Shown here: in pieces, positions 24,300 through 33,687 of the stretch
Layout of the letters: the number at the start of each line of letters is the position of its first letter
How positions within the stretch are numbered: the stretch's first letter is position 1
Source of the DNA: Burkholderiales bacterium
GTDB taxonomy: Bacteria > Pseudomonadota > Gammaproteobacteria > Burkholderiales > Burkholderiaceae_C
Direction: 5' to 3'
Length of the DNA: 57,173 bases
Assembly: GCA_028872015.1 (NCBI GenBank)
Contig: JAGWLO010000016.1
Location: 1-57,173, forward strand
Position numbers and translations under genes: made by a program
The notes under the pieces: generated by a model
Told to the model about the DNA's origin: nothing
What the model saw: the letters and a program-made list of their open reading frames with translations, nothing else
Databases searched by the model: none

Positions 24300-26156
24300 C
24301 TACCCCGCCATCTCGGGGCTGGGCGTGTTGCGCAGCACCTCTTCCAGCGTCGTCAGCCCGGCGGCCACCTTCATCACGCCGCCCAGGCGCAGCGGGCGCA
24401 GGCCGTCCTTGACAGCCTGGCGCCGCAGGGCCTCGCTGTCCAGGCCGGGATGGATGGCCTGGCGCGCGGCCGGGCTCAGGGTCAGCAGCTCGTACAGGCC
24501 GGCGCGCCCGCGGTAGCCGGTGTGGCGGCATTCCAGGCAGCCCACGGCCTTGTACGGCCGCACGCCGCCGGACAGCCGCCAGGGCCGCACGGCATCGTCC
24601 AGCGTGTCGCGGCTGAGGCCGTCGTCGCGCGCCTTGCAGGCCGGGCACAGGGTGCGCGCCAGGCGCTGCGCCAGCACCCCGATCACGGTGGCGGCGATCA
24701 GGTAGGGGGGCACGCCCAGGTCGGCCAGGCGGGTGACGGCGCCCACGGCGTCGTTGGTGTGCAGGGTGCTGAAGACGAGGTGGCCGGTCAGCGCGGCCTG
24801 GATCGCCATCTCGGCCGTGGCCAGGTCGCGGATCTCGCCCACCATGATGATGTCCGGGTCCTGCCGCATCAGCGCGCGCAGGCCCTCGGCGAAGCCCATG
24901 TCGATGGCCGTCTGCACCTGCGTCTGGTTGAAGGCCGGCTCGATCATCTCGATCGGGTCTTCGATGGTGCAGACGTTGACCTCTTCGCGTGCCAGGCTCT
25001 TGAGCGTGGCGTAGAGCGTGGTCGTCTTGCCGCTGCCGGTGGGGCCGGTGACGAGGATGATGCCGTGCGGGCGCGCGATGAGCTGCCGCCACAGCGCGCC
25101 CTCGTGCTCGCCGAAGCCCAGCGCCTCCAGGCCCTTGACCGTGGCCTCGGGGTCGAAGATGCGCATCACCAGCTTCTCGCCGAAGGCGGTGGGCAGCGTG
25201 GACAGGCGCATCTCGACCTCGCCGCCGGCGCTGCCGTCGGCGCCCTCGGGGCGGCGCGTCTTGATGCGGCCGTCGAGCGGGCGGCGCTTTTCCACCACGT
25301 CCATGCGGCCCAGCAGCTTGATGCGCGAGGTCATCGCGTTCATCACCGCCAGCGGCACCTGGTAGACGGTGTGCAGCACGCCGTCGATGCGGAAGCGGAT
25401 GGCGCCCATGTCGCGCCGCGGCTCGAGGTGGATGTCGCTGGCGCGCTGGTCGAAGGCGTACTGCCACAGCCAGTCGACCACCTGCACCACGCCCTGGTCG
25501 TTGGCATCCAGGGCCTTGTTCGTCCGGCCCAGCTCCACCAGCTGCTCGAAGCTGGCACTGCCCGAGACCTCGCCGCTCTTCTGCGCCGCGCGCACGCTGC
25601 GCGCCAGGGCGTAGAACTCGGTCGTGTAGCGGCGCAGGTCCTCGGGGTTGGCCACCACCAGGCGCACCGGGCGCCGGGTGTGGGCCTCGATCTCGGCCAC
25701 CCACTCGGTGTCCAGCGGCTCGGCGGTGGCCACCACCACCTCGGCCGGCGTCACGCTCACCGGCAAGGCGCGGCGCAGCTCGGCGTACTGCACGCTCATC
25801 ACGTCGGCCACCCGGCCCACGTCCACGCGCAGCGGATCGATGCGCAGGTAGGGCAGCTTGCAGCGCCCGGCCAGCCATTCGGTGAGGGCCTCGGTGTCGA
25901 GCACGCGGCCGCTGCCGGCGCCGGCGCCCAGGCGCACCAGGCCGGCGCCGCCCAGGCGCACCAGCGCGTGCAGGCTGGACGGGCCGGCACGGAAGCGCGC
26001 CGCCACGCGCTCGGCGTCATCGGCGCCGATCCAGCCGTCTTCGCGCAGCCAGGCCAGCAGCAGCGGCCACTCGAGACGTCCGCGGGGCGCGGCAGCGCCC
26101 GGGCGCGCCGGCGGTGCGGGGGGGCCGGCCACCCGGGCCAGGGCCTGGCGATTCAC
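24300..26156 (-). CDS. GspE/PulE/PilB-family secretion ATPase, orphan
   Basis: The 618-residue hexameric-type ATPase has an N-terminal MshEN-like region, a linker, and a C-terminal motor with Walker A GPTGSGKT (371-378), an Asp-box segment TIEDPIE, Walker B-like DPDIIMVGEIRD and His-box TLHTNDA. The zinc tetracysteine is CPAC (504/507) with CLEC further on. Such proteins power type II secretion or type IV pili. No secretin, pseudopilin or GspF gene is near, so its system is elsewhere or it acts alone. GTG at 26156 overlaps the upstream TGA (GTGA), with GGAGGA nearby. Confidence 0.9.
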   Translation of the reverse strand: MNRQALARVAGPPAPPARPGAAAPRGRLEWPLLLAWLREDGWIGADDAERVAARFRAGPSSLHALVRLGGAGLVRLGAGAGSGRVLDTEALTEWLAGRCKLPYLRIDPLRVDVGRVADVMSVQYAELRRALPVSVTPAEVVVATAEPLDTEWVAEIEAHTRRPVRLVVANPEDLRRYTTEFYALARSVRAAQKSGEVSGSASFEQLVELGRTNKALDANDQGVVQVVDWLWQYAFDQRASDIHLEPRRDMGAIRFRIDGVLHTVYQVPLAVMNAMTSRIKLLGRMDVVEKRRPLDGRIKTRRPEGADGSAGGEVEMRLSTLPTAFGEKLVMRIFDPEATVKGLEALGFGEHEGALWRQLIARPHGIILVTGPTGSGKTTTLYATLKSLAREEVNVCTIEDPIEMIEPAFNQTQVQTAIDMGFAEGLRALMRQDPDIIMVGEIRDLATAEMAIQAALTGHLVFSTLHTNDAVGAVTRLADLGVPPYLIAATVIGVLAQRLARTLCPACKARDDGLSRDTLDDAVRPWRLSGGVRPYKAVGCLECRHTGYRGRAGLYELLTLSPAARQAIHPGLDSEALRRQAVKDGLRPLRLGGVMKVAAGLTTLEEVLRNTPSPEMAG

Positions 26157-26920
26157 CTTGCTCGGTCCTCCGCTGTGTAGGGGCGCACCATGCGCAGCCA
26201 CTTGCGCGCCGGCAGCCCCAGGCTGCCGTAGCGCTGCTCGATCACGGCCGCGCGCGCCACCAGCACCTCGCGCGCCGGCACCACCACGCCGCGCCCGGCC
26301 ACCACCACCGTGTTGCCCTCGCGCGTGGGGCGCAGGCACCACACCTGGCTGCGGCCGAACGCCGCGGCGATGCGACCCATGCTGTCATGGAAGCTGGCCT
26401 GGCGGCCGAACAAATTGACGCTCATCAACCCGCCATCTTGCAGCACCGCGCGGCAGGCGCGGTAGAAATCCAGACCGTCCAGCACGGGCGCCGCGGCCTC
26501 GTGGTCGTACAGGTCCACGTGCAGCAGGCGCACGCTGGCAGGCTCGGCCTGGGCCAGCCAGTCGGCGGCGTCGCCGCACACCACCTCGGCCTGCCGCGGC
26601 AGGCGGAACCACAGGCCGTTGACGGCCACCACCTCGGGGTTGATCTCCACCGCCGTGGTGGCCATGCCCAGCGCGCCGGCCGTGAAGCGCGTCAGGGCCC
26701 CGGCGCCCAGCCCGAGCTGCACCGCGCAGCCCTGGCCCAGCGCCTCCGTGGGCAGCCACAGCAGGCTGGCCAGCATGCGCTGCACGTAGTCGAGCTCGAT
26801 GCGCTGCGGGCGCGCGATGCGCATCGCACCCTGGATCCACACCGAGCCCAGGTGCAGGTAGCGCACGCCGTCGTGCTCGGACAGCGTCACCGGCGGCAGC
26901 GGCTGGGCCGGGCGCTTCAT
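26153..26920 (-). CDS. Spermidine synthase-like (PABMT-fold) protein
   Basis: The 255-residue protein has a spermidine synthase/methyltransferase Rossmann core: GLGAGALTRF glycine loop, acidic residue in AVEINPEVV that would bind the cosubstrate ribose, and the HVDLYD segment at the usual catalytic Asp site. The N-terminal beta domain is short. No S-adenosylmethionine decarboxylase gene is nearby, so true spermidine synthesis cannot be assumed; many such proteins are annotated as SpeE-like only. It overlaps the glycosylase stop (ATGA) upstream and the GspE gene (GTGA) downstream. Confidence 0.8.
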   Translation of the reverse strand: MKRPAQPLPPVTLSEHDGVRYLHLGSVWIQGAMRIARPQRIELDYVQRMLASLLWLPTEALGQGCAVQLGLGAGALTRFTAGALGMATTAVEINPEVVAVNGLWFRLPRQAEVVCGDAADWLAQAEPASVRLLHVDLYDHEAAAPVLDGLDFYRACRAVLQDGGLMSVNLFGRQASFHDSMGRIAAAFGRSQVWCLRPTREGNTVVVAGRGVVVPAREVLVARAAVIEQRYGSLGLPARKWLRMVRPYTAEDRAR

Positions 26921-27429
26921 GCCAGGCCGGCGCTGGCGAACACGGCGCGCCAGGCCGCGAGCTTGCGCTCGAACGACCAGCTCGCATGGGCCGGGCTGGT
27001 GGAGGGCAGCCGGAACACCGGCAGGCCCAGCGCCGCGGTGTGGCGCAGGGCACGCGCCGATTCGGCGCCGTTGTGGGCGATGGCCGCCAGCCGCGGTGCG
27101 CGGCGCCGCAGGCTGGCCAGGTCGTTGAACGCGGCGTCCTCGATCGCCTGGTCCAGGCTGCCCTGGCGCCGGCAGCTGGCGTACACGTCCCACAGCCCCA
27201 GGCCCCGCTCGCGCAGCACCGCCAGGCGCTGGCGGTAGCCGAGCGCCGGCAGCGGCAGGCCCCAGATCGCACCCACGATGGGCCAGAACTGGTTGCGCGG
27301 GTGGCCGTAGTACTGCCCGGCCTGCAGCGACGCGACCCCAGGGAAGCTGCCCAGCAGCACCAGCCGCGTGTTGCGGCCGATGACGGGCGGCAGGCCCTGC
27401 AGGCGCGGTGCGTCGGCCGCCGGCGACAT
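26917..27429 (-). CDS. DNA-deoxyinosine glycosylase (UDG family 6-like)
   Basis: This 170-residue protein has the uracil-DNA glycosylase fold with the motif LGSFPGVASL and the segment YYGHPRNQFW, typical of the hypoxanthine/deoxyinosine glycosylase (HDG) group. It also has IAHNGAESA and the C-terminal LPSTSPAH, the second active-site loop. It would remove deaminated adenine (hypoxanthine) from DNA. The ATG is 2 bases after the TatD-like stop, and its own stop overlaps the next gene, so four genes are read as one unit. Confidence 0.85.
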   Translation of the reverse strand: MSPAADAPRLQGLPPVIGRNTRLVLLGSFPGVASLQAGQYYGHPRNQFWPIVGAIWGLPLPALGYRQRLAVLRERGLGLWDVYASCRRQGSLDQAIEDAAFNDLASLRRRAPRLAAIAHNGAESARALRHTAALGLPVFRLPSTSPAHASWSFERKLAAWRAVFASAGLA

Positions 27430-27431
27430 GG

Positions 27432-28265
27432 TCAGCCCGCCGCGCGCTGGCACAGCGCGGCCAGCCGCGGCAGCACGCGGCCGGCGTTGGCGGCCGTGAC
27501 GGCCGCCGTCTGCGCCAGGCTCCAGCCGCGCAGGCCGGCCAGGGCCGCGGCGATGCGCGGCAGCTCGGCCGGCTCGTTGCGTGCCACCGCGCCGGCGGCG
27601 CGCGCGGCCGCGGTGCGGTACAGCCATTGCGGCGGGATGTCGGGCGCATCGGTCTCCAGCACCGGCACGGTGTCGGGCAGCGAGGCCGCCAGGGCGCGGA
27701 TCTGCCGCGCGCGCTCGAAGGTCATCGCGCCGCCGAAGCCGAGCGCGAAGCCGCGCTGCGCGAACTGCGCCGCCTGCACCGCGCTGCCGTTGAAGGCATG
27801 CGCGATGCCGCCCGCCACCTCGGTGCGGCGCAGGCCGTGCAGCAGCGCATCGGCGCTGCGCCGCACGTGCAGGATCACGGGCAGGCCGGCGTCGCGCGCC
27901 AGCGCGAGCTGCGCCACGTAGAAGCGCCGCTGGCGCTGGCGGCCGGCCTCGTCCGCGGGCACGAAGTGGTCCAGGCCGATCTCGCCCACCGCCACCAGGC
28001 GCGGGTCGCCGGCATGCACGCGCAGGGCCTGGGCGAGCCGGTCCAGATCCTCGTTCTCGGCCGCCGCCACGCACAGCGGGTGGATGCCCAGCGCGTAGGC
28101 CGCGCCCTCGGCGTGTGCCAGCGCGCGCACGGCGTCGAAGCCCGGCGCCGCCACGGCCGGCAGCACCAGCATCGACACCCCGGCCGCCCGCGCGCGCTGC
28201 GCGACCGCGGCGCGGTCGGCATCGAATTCGCCGGCATCGAGGTGGCAGTGCGTGTCGATCCACAT
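27432..28265 (-). CDS. TatD-family metal-dependent deoxyribonuclease
   Basis: The 277-residue amidohydrolase-fold protein starts MWIDTHCHLDAGEFD, the N-terminal HxH metal site. It continues with GEIGLDHF (third ligand Glu), VILHVRRSADAL (His), IAHAFNG (His) and LETDAPD (Asp), so the whole TatD metal set is present. Members are 3-prime to 5-prime exonucleases or related phosphoesterases active in DNA repair or turnover. It is first in a four-gene overlapping unit with a DNA glycosylase next, which supports a DNA-related role. It is divergent from the S1C protease gene over 55 bases. Confidence 0.9.
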   Translation of the reverse strand: MWIDTHCHLDAGEFDADRAAVAQRARAAGVSMLVLPAVAAPGFDAVRALAHAEGAAYALGIHPLCVAAAENEDLDRLAQALRVHAGDPRLVAVGEIGLDHFVPADEAGRQRQRRFYVAQLALARDAGLPVILHVRRSADALLHGLRRTEVAGGIAHAFNGSAVQAAQFAQRGFALGFGGAMTFERARQIRALAASLPDTVPVLETDAPDIPPQWLYRTAAARAAGAVARNEPAELPRIAAALAGLRGWSLAQTAAVTAANAGRVLPRLAALCQRAAG

Positions 28266-28320
28266 GCCGCGATGATGAAGGCAACGTGATACCGTGCCCG
28301 GGCTCCCCCATGCCGCGCCC

Positions 28321-29277
28321 ATGAAGAAGGCCCCGCTGTACAGCCGATCACCGCGCCGCGGCCTGCTGCCTGCAGCCGGTTCGACGCCACCGCCACCGCC
28401 GGCACCGGCATCGGCGGGGGCCCCCGCCGATGCCGGTGCGGGCCACGCGCTGGGACGGCACCGCGTGCCGTCGCTGGGCGGGTGGCGAGCCGGCCTCGTG
28501 CTGGCCGTGCCGGTCGTGCTGGTCGTGCTGGGCCTGCTGGTGCTGCAGCGCCTGCACCCGCCGGCGCGGGCCGTCACCCAGGGCGACATCGACGCCGCCG
28601 TGCGCCACGCGCTCGACAGCGGGCCGCTGCCGTCCGAGGCGGCGCGCGCCTACGACGCCGTGCTGCCCTCGGTGGTGCGCGTGATCGCGCTGATGGACGA
28701 GCACGACCAGGGCGAGGGCCAGTCCGAGCAGCGCGCCCTGGAGCGCAGCCTGGGCAGCGGCGTGGTGCTGATCGACAACGGCACCATCCTGACCAGCCTG
28801 CACGTGGTGGCCGGGGCGCGGCGCATCCGCGTCACCTACTTCAACGGCCAGCACAGCGAGGCCGTGATGGTGGGCGCCCAGCCCGAGAACGACCTGGCCG
28901 TGCTGCGCGCCGAGAGCCTGCCCGACGACCTCGAGGCCGCCACCATCCGCAGCACCGCCGACCTGCGCCCGGGCGACCGCGTGATCGCCGTCGGCTACCC
29001 GTTCGGCATCGGGCCCAGCGTGAGCGGCGGCGTGGTCTCGGGCCTGAAGCGCGAGTTCCGCGCCGAAGGCGGCCAGCGCAAGCTCACCCGCCTGATCCAG
29101 TTCGACGCCGCGGCCAACCCGGGCAACTCGGGCGGCCCGCTGGTGACCATGGACGGCCAGGTGGTGGGCATCGTCACCGCCATCCTCAACCCCAGCGGGC
29201 AGCGCACCTTCATCGGCATCGGCTTTGCCGTGCCGATCGAGCAGGCGGCCGCCGCGGCCGGCACGCCCCCGTTCTAG
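28321..29277 (+). CDS. Membrane-anchored S1C (DegP/HtrA-like) serine protease without PDZ domain
   Basis: The 318-residue protein has a Pro/Ala-rich cytoplasmic head, one transmembrane helix (about 58-75) and a periplasmic trypsin-like domain. The catalytic triad is H161 in TSLHVVAGA, D191 in ENDLAVLR and S270 in NPGNSGGPL. There is no PDZ domain after the protease, unlike DegP or DegS. The start MKKAPLYSRS is preferred over an in-frame ATG 27 bases upstream because it opens the natural topology; neither has a strong ribosome site. It precedes moxR by 33 bases and may be part of that unit. Confidence 0.9.
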   Translation: MKKAPLYSRSPRRGLLPAAGSTPPPPPAPASAGAPADAGAGHALGRHRVPSLGGWRAGLVLAVPVVLVVLGLLVLQRLHPPARAVTQGDIDAAVRHALDSGPLPSEAARAYDAVLPSVVRVIALMDEHDQGEGQSEQRALERSLGSGVVLIDNGTILTSLHVVAGARRIRVTYFNGQHSEAVMVGAQPENDLAVLRAESLPDDLEAATIRSTADLRPGDRVIAVGYPFGIGPSVSGGVVSGLKREFRAEGGQRKLTRLIQFDAAANPGNSGGPLVTMDGQVVGIVTAILNPSGQRTFIGIGFAVPIEQAAAAAGTPPF

Positions 29278-29310
29278 CCCGCCCCCGTCCACGACTGTCC
29301 CCAAGCCGCC

Positions 29311-30322
<1,012 letters not shown>

Positions 30323-30330
<8 letters not shown>

Positions 30331-31327
30331 GCCGCCGCGGCCCGAGACCGCCGACGCCCTGCTGCGGCGGCTGGAGTGGACCGTGATCCGCCGCCTGGAC
30401 GGCCTGCTGCAGGGCGACTGGCGCACCCTGTGGCGCGGCGCCGGCATCGACCTGGCCGACCTGCGCGAGTACCAGCACCACGACGACGTGCGCCACATCG
30501 ACTGGAACGTCACCGCGCGGCTGCAGCAGCCCCATGTGCGCCAGTACCTGGAGGACCGCGACCTCAACGCCTGGTTCCTGCTCGACGTCTCGGGCAGCGT
30601 CGACTTCGGCTCGGCGGGGGTGACCAAGCTCGCCGTGGCCGCCGGCTTCGTGGCCACGCTGGCGCGCGTGCTCACGCGCCACGGCAACCGCGTCGGCGCG
30701 CTGTTCTACGGCAGCCGGGTGGAAGGGCTGCTGCCGCCACGCAGCTCGCGCCGCCACGTGCTGACGCTGCTGCAGCGCATGACGGCCGCACGCGCCGCCC
30801 CTGCGCCCGCCCCTGCGCCCGCCCCGGCCGCGGCGCCGGCACCGGGCGGCACCGCGCTGGCCGCGCTGCTGCAGGGGGCCCTGCGCGCCGTGCAGCGACG
30901 CTCGCTCGTGTTCGTGGTGTCCGACTTCATCAGCCAGCCGGGCTGGCAGCCCATGCTGGCCCGGCTGGCCCGCCGCCACGACGTCGTCGCCGTGCGGCTG
31001 TGGGACGCGCTGGAGCTGGCGCTGCCCGCCGATGCCGGGCTGGGCCCGATGACGGTGCAGGACGCCGAGACCGGCGAGCAGCTCTACATCGACGCCGGCG
31101 ACCCGGGCTTCCGGCGGCGCTATGCCGCCATCGCCCAGGCCGAGGAAGCGGCGTTGCGGGACGGCCTGGCGCGCAGCGGGGCCGACGTGCTGGAGCTGGG
31201 CACCGACGACGACCTGCTCCAGGCCCTGCTGCGCTTTGCCGACCTGCGTCGCCAGCGCGCGCGGCAGCCGGTGGGGCGGCGCTTTCCGCAAGGCCTGCAG
31301 CGCGCCGTGCCGGGGTTGGCGCCATGA
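30323..31327 (+). CDS. DUF58 domain protein
   Basis: The 334-residue protein contains the DUF58 signature GAGIDLADLREYQHHDDVRHIDWN, shown here only in parts (LREYQHHDDVRHIDWNV). A VWA-like region with LDVSGSVDFG, the MIDAS-type DxSxS motif, follows. A run of Ala-Pro pairs (about 155-170) separates the two halves. DUF58 proteins partner MoxR ATPases. The start overlaps moxR, and the stop overlaps a 19-codon frame that leads into the VWA gene. A DUF4381 gene often found at that point is missing. Confidence 0.9.
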
Positions 31328-31383
31328 ACAGGCTGGCGCCCCCGCGAGGGGCCGGCGCCGCAGGCGCCCGGGAGGCGGGATGA
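31324..31383 (+). CDS. 19-codon ORF bridging DUF58 and VWA genes
   Basis: This tiny frame (MNRLAPPRGAGAAGAREAG) starts in an ATGA overlap with the DUF58 stop and ends in an ATGA overlap with the VWA start. It may be a coupling peptide that hands ribosomes on, or the leftover of a DUF4381 gene commonly found here. It may equally be a chance frame; composition alone cannot decide. GGGAGG inside it can serve as the ribosome site of the VWA gene. Confidence 0.35.
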   Translation: MNRLAPPRGAGAAGAREAG

Positions 31384-32411
31384 ACTTTCTGTGGCCCACC
31401 CTGCTGTGGGGGCTGCTGCTGCTGCCGCTGCTGGTGGCGGCCTACCTGGCGCTGCTGGCGCGGCGGCGCCGCAACCCGGTGCGGCTGGCCAGCATCGCGG
31501 TGGCGCGGCAGGCCGCCGCGGTCGGCCCGCACTGGCGCCGCCACCTGCCACCGCTGCTGATGCTGCTGGCGCTGGCGCTGCTGCTGGTGGCCGTGGCGCG
31601 GCCCACGGCCGTGCTCACGCTGCCGGTGGCCGAGCGCACCATCCTGCTGGCCATGGACGTCTCGGGCAGCATGCGGGCCGAGGACGTCAAGCCCACGCGG
31701 CTGGCCGCGGCGCAGGCGGCGGCCAAGAGCTTCGTCGAGAGCCTGCCGCGCGAAGTGAGCGTGGGTGTCGTGTCGTTCGCCGGCACGGCCGCGGTGGTGC
31801 AGGCGCCCACCACCAGCCGCGACGACGTGATCAAGGCCATCGACCGCTTCCAGCTGCAGCGCGGCACGGCCACCGGCAGCGGCATCATCCTGTCGCTGGC
31901 CACGCTGTTCCCCGACGAGGGCATCGAGGTCGAAAGCATCACCGGCCAGCGCCGGTTCCCCGACCGCGACATCGCCCGCCCGCGGCCGCCGCCCGCGGCA
32001 CCCGTGGCACCGGGCTCGTACACCTCGGCCGCCATCATCATGCTCACCGACGGCCAGCGCACCACCGGCCCCGACCCGCTGGACGCCGCCCGCATGGCGG
32101 CCGACCACGGCGTGCGCGTCTACACCGTGGGCGTGGGCACGACGCAGGGCGAGATCATCGGCTTCGAGGGCTGGAGCATGCGCGTGCGGCTGGACGAGGA
32201 GACGCTGAAGAACATCTCGCTGCTGACCCACGGCGAGTACTTCCACGCCGCCACCGCCGAAGACCTGAAGCAGGTCTACCGGGCTCTCGGCGCGCGCATG
32301 GTGGTCGAGCGCAAGGAGACCGAGATCACGGCGCTGTTTGCCGCCGCCGGCGCTTGCCTGGTGCTGCTGGGGGCCGGGCTTTCGGTGTGGTGGTTCGGGC
32401 GCGCCTTGTAG
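31380..32411 (+). CDS. VWA-domain membrane protein (BatA-like)
   Basis: The 343-residue protein has two N-terminal hydrophobic segments (about 3-26 and 58-80), a VWA domain with complete MIDAS residues (DVSGSM, then TxxG and LTDGQR), and a C-terminal helix near 322-340 (LFAAAGACLVLLGAGLSVWWF). This is the BatA-type arrangement, with the VWA facing the periplasm. It is the last gene of the MoxR block; no BatB or tetratricopeptide partner follows. Its last 86 bases lie antisense to the end of the lysozyme gene. Confidence 0.9.
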   Translation: MNFLWPTLLWGLLLLPLLVAAYLALLARRRRNPVRLASIAVARQAAAVGPHWRRHLPPLLMLLALALLLVAVARPTAVLTLPVAERTILLAMDVSGSMRAEDVKPTRLAAAQAAAKSFVESLPREVSVGVVSFAGTAAVVQAPTTSRDDVIKAIDRFQLQRGTATGSGIILSLATLFPDEGIEVESITGQRRFPDRDIARPRPPPAAPVAPGSYTSAAIIMLTDGQRTTGPDPLDAARMAADHGVRVYTVGVGTTQGEIIGFEGWSMRVRLDEETLKNISLLTHGEYFHAATAEDLKQVYRALGARMVVERKETEITALFAAAGACLVLLGAGLSVWWFGRAL

Positions 32412-33015
32412 GGGCCGGCCGGGCCGTGGCGGGCGGCGCCGCCCGCCGGCCGCGGGGGGTGGCCGGGGCCCGGGCCACGGCGCGCCAGTCTTCGCCCAGG
32501 AACAGCGCGCGCTCGGCGCGCCGGCGCCGCGTCAGGCCGGGCAGCACCTGCAGCGCGCCGTTCACGCGCCCCTTGTTCCAGGCCAGGAACTGATCCGCCG
32601 CGCCCGCCACGTCGCCGGCATTCAGCAGGCGCAGCAGCGTCGACTTGGCCAGGTTGCCGCTGCCGGCGTTGAAGGCGAAGCTCACGAGCGCGCCGTACTG
32701 GCCGTCGTCCAGGTCCACCGTGACCAGCCGGCCCACGGCCGCCGCGGTATCCACCAGGTCGCCGCGCAGCAGCGCCTGGGCCTGCGCGCGCGTGATGCCG
32801 CCGGGGTACAGCGAGCGCGCGAGCGCCTTGTTCTGCGGCCCGCGCAGCAGGCCGCCCTGGTGCGTGATGGCGTGGCCCCAGCCGATGGTCCAGATGCCCA
32901 CCGGGTCGAGGTAGGCATCGATGTTGACCGTGCTCGGGTCGCCGTCGGGGATGCCTTCGAAGCTCTGGATCAGCTCGATGCCGTCTTCGGGCACGTCGCG
33001 CAGCGGTGCGGGCAT
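32326..33015 (-). CDS. Phage-type (GH24) lysozyme with basic low-complexity tail
   Basis: The first 155 or so residues form a T4/P21-type lysozyme: catalytic E20 in LIQSFEG, D37 and T43 in YLDPVGIWTIGWGH, and the later segments FAFNAGSGNL and STLLRLLNAGD. It would cut the glycan chain of peptidoglycan. No signal peptide or signal-anchor is present, so release would need a holin or lysis. Beyond about residue 175 the chain is Arg/Ala/Pro/Thr-rich and overlaps the VWA gene antisense, which suggests the original stop was lost. AAGGACC precedes the ATG. No other phage gene is visible. Confidence 0.85.
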   Translation of the reverse strand: MPAPLRDVPEDGIELIQSFEGIPDGDPSTVNIDAYLDPVGIWTIGWGHAITHQGGLLRGPQNKALARSLYPGGITRAQAQALLRGDLVDTAAAVGRLVTVDLDDGQYGALVSFAFNAGSGNLAKSTLLRLLNAGDVAGAADQFLAWNKGRVNGALQVLPGLTRRRRAERALFLGEDWRAVARAPATPRGRRAAPPATARPAPTRRARTTTPKARPPAAPGKRRRRQTAP

Positions 33016-33111
33016 GGCGGTCCTTCGGCAGGTGCGGAGCGGGCATTCTGGAAGCCGCCCCGCCGCGGCGGTACCCCCAAGGCTCGGCTGCGGCGCCGGT
33101 GCATCCGAGCC

Positions 33112-33139
33112 CTTGAAACCGCTGGCGCGGGCCCTATGT
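33112..33139 (+). promoter_or_regulatory. Sigma-32-type heat-shock promoter
   Basis: CTTGAAA (33112-33118) and CCCTATGT (33132-33139) are separated by 13 bases, matching the sigma-32 -35 and -10 consensus closely. The predicted transcript starts about 60 bases before the first of three Hsp20 genes. No other promoter-like element is as strong in the 190-bp gap 33016-33205. Confidence 0.8.
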
Positions 33140-33205
33140 GAAACGGCGAGCCGGCGGGGTCTGGTTCTCCGACCGGTGTCAACCCTGCATCGGAGGAATC
33201 CTGCC

Positions 33206-33658
33206 ATGTACGAATCGATCCTGAATCAGCCGTACAGCCTGTTCGGCCAGTTCGAGCGCCTGCGCCGCGAGCTGGACGACGTGTTCGGCGTCTCCGGCCT
33301 GCCCAGCAGCATCCGCTCGGTCGCGCCCGGCACGCTGCCGGCGATCAACATCGGGCGCACGCCAGCCAGCGTGGAGATCTACGCCTTCGCGCCCGGCCTG
33401 GACGCGTCGAAGATCGAGGTCACGCTCGACCGCGGCGTGCTGCGCATCGCGGGCGAGCGCACCTCGACCATCCCGGGCGACGACGCCAAGGTGCAGGTGT
33501 ACACGCGCGAGCGCGGCACCGGCAGCTTCGCGCGCACGATCTCGCTGCCCGACGATGTCGACCCCGCGCGCGTCAACGCCAGCTACCGCAACGGCGTGCT
33601 CCAGGTGAGCGTCGCCCGGCGCGAGTCGGCGCAACCCAAGCGCATCACCGTGCAGTGA
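33206..33658 (+). CDS. Small heat-shock protein, Hsp20 family (first of three)
   Basis: The 150-residue protein is an ATP-independent holdase with an alpha-crystallin domain at about 45-140 (INIGRTPASVEIYAFAPGL, ending VARRESAQPKRITVQ). The N-terminal FGQFERLRRELDDVFG is typical of class A bacterial sHSPs. Its conserved G-V-L near the end of the domain reads YRNGVLQVSV. CGGAGGAA lies before the ATG. It is transcribed from the sigma-32-like promoter upstream and followed by two more Hsp20 genes. Confidence 0.95.
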   Translation: MYESILNQPYSLFGQFERLRRELDDVFGVSGLPSSIRSVAPGTLPAINIGRTPASVEIYAFAPGLDASKIEVTLDRGVLRIAGERTSTIPGDDAKVQVYTRERGTGSFARTISLPDDVDPARVNASYRNGVLQVSVARRESAQPKRITVQ

Positions 33659-33687
33659 CGCGCCAGCACCGCGAAGGAGAACCCATC

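Noticed and set aside
24300-26156. A full type II secretion or type IV pilus locus around the GspE-like ATPase
   Set aside because: No secretin, GspF/PilC, pseudopilin or prepilin peptidase genes lie in the window.
30780-30850. Ala-Pro codon repeat in the DUF58 gene as a DNA repeat element
   Set aside because: It is in frame and encodes a flexible linker, a common feature in high-G+C genes.
32326-33015. Lysozyme as part of a prophage
   Set aside because: Neighbours are MoxR-block and heat-shock genes; no integrase, tail, holin or attachment repeat is visible.
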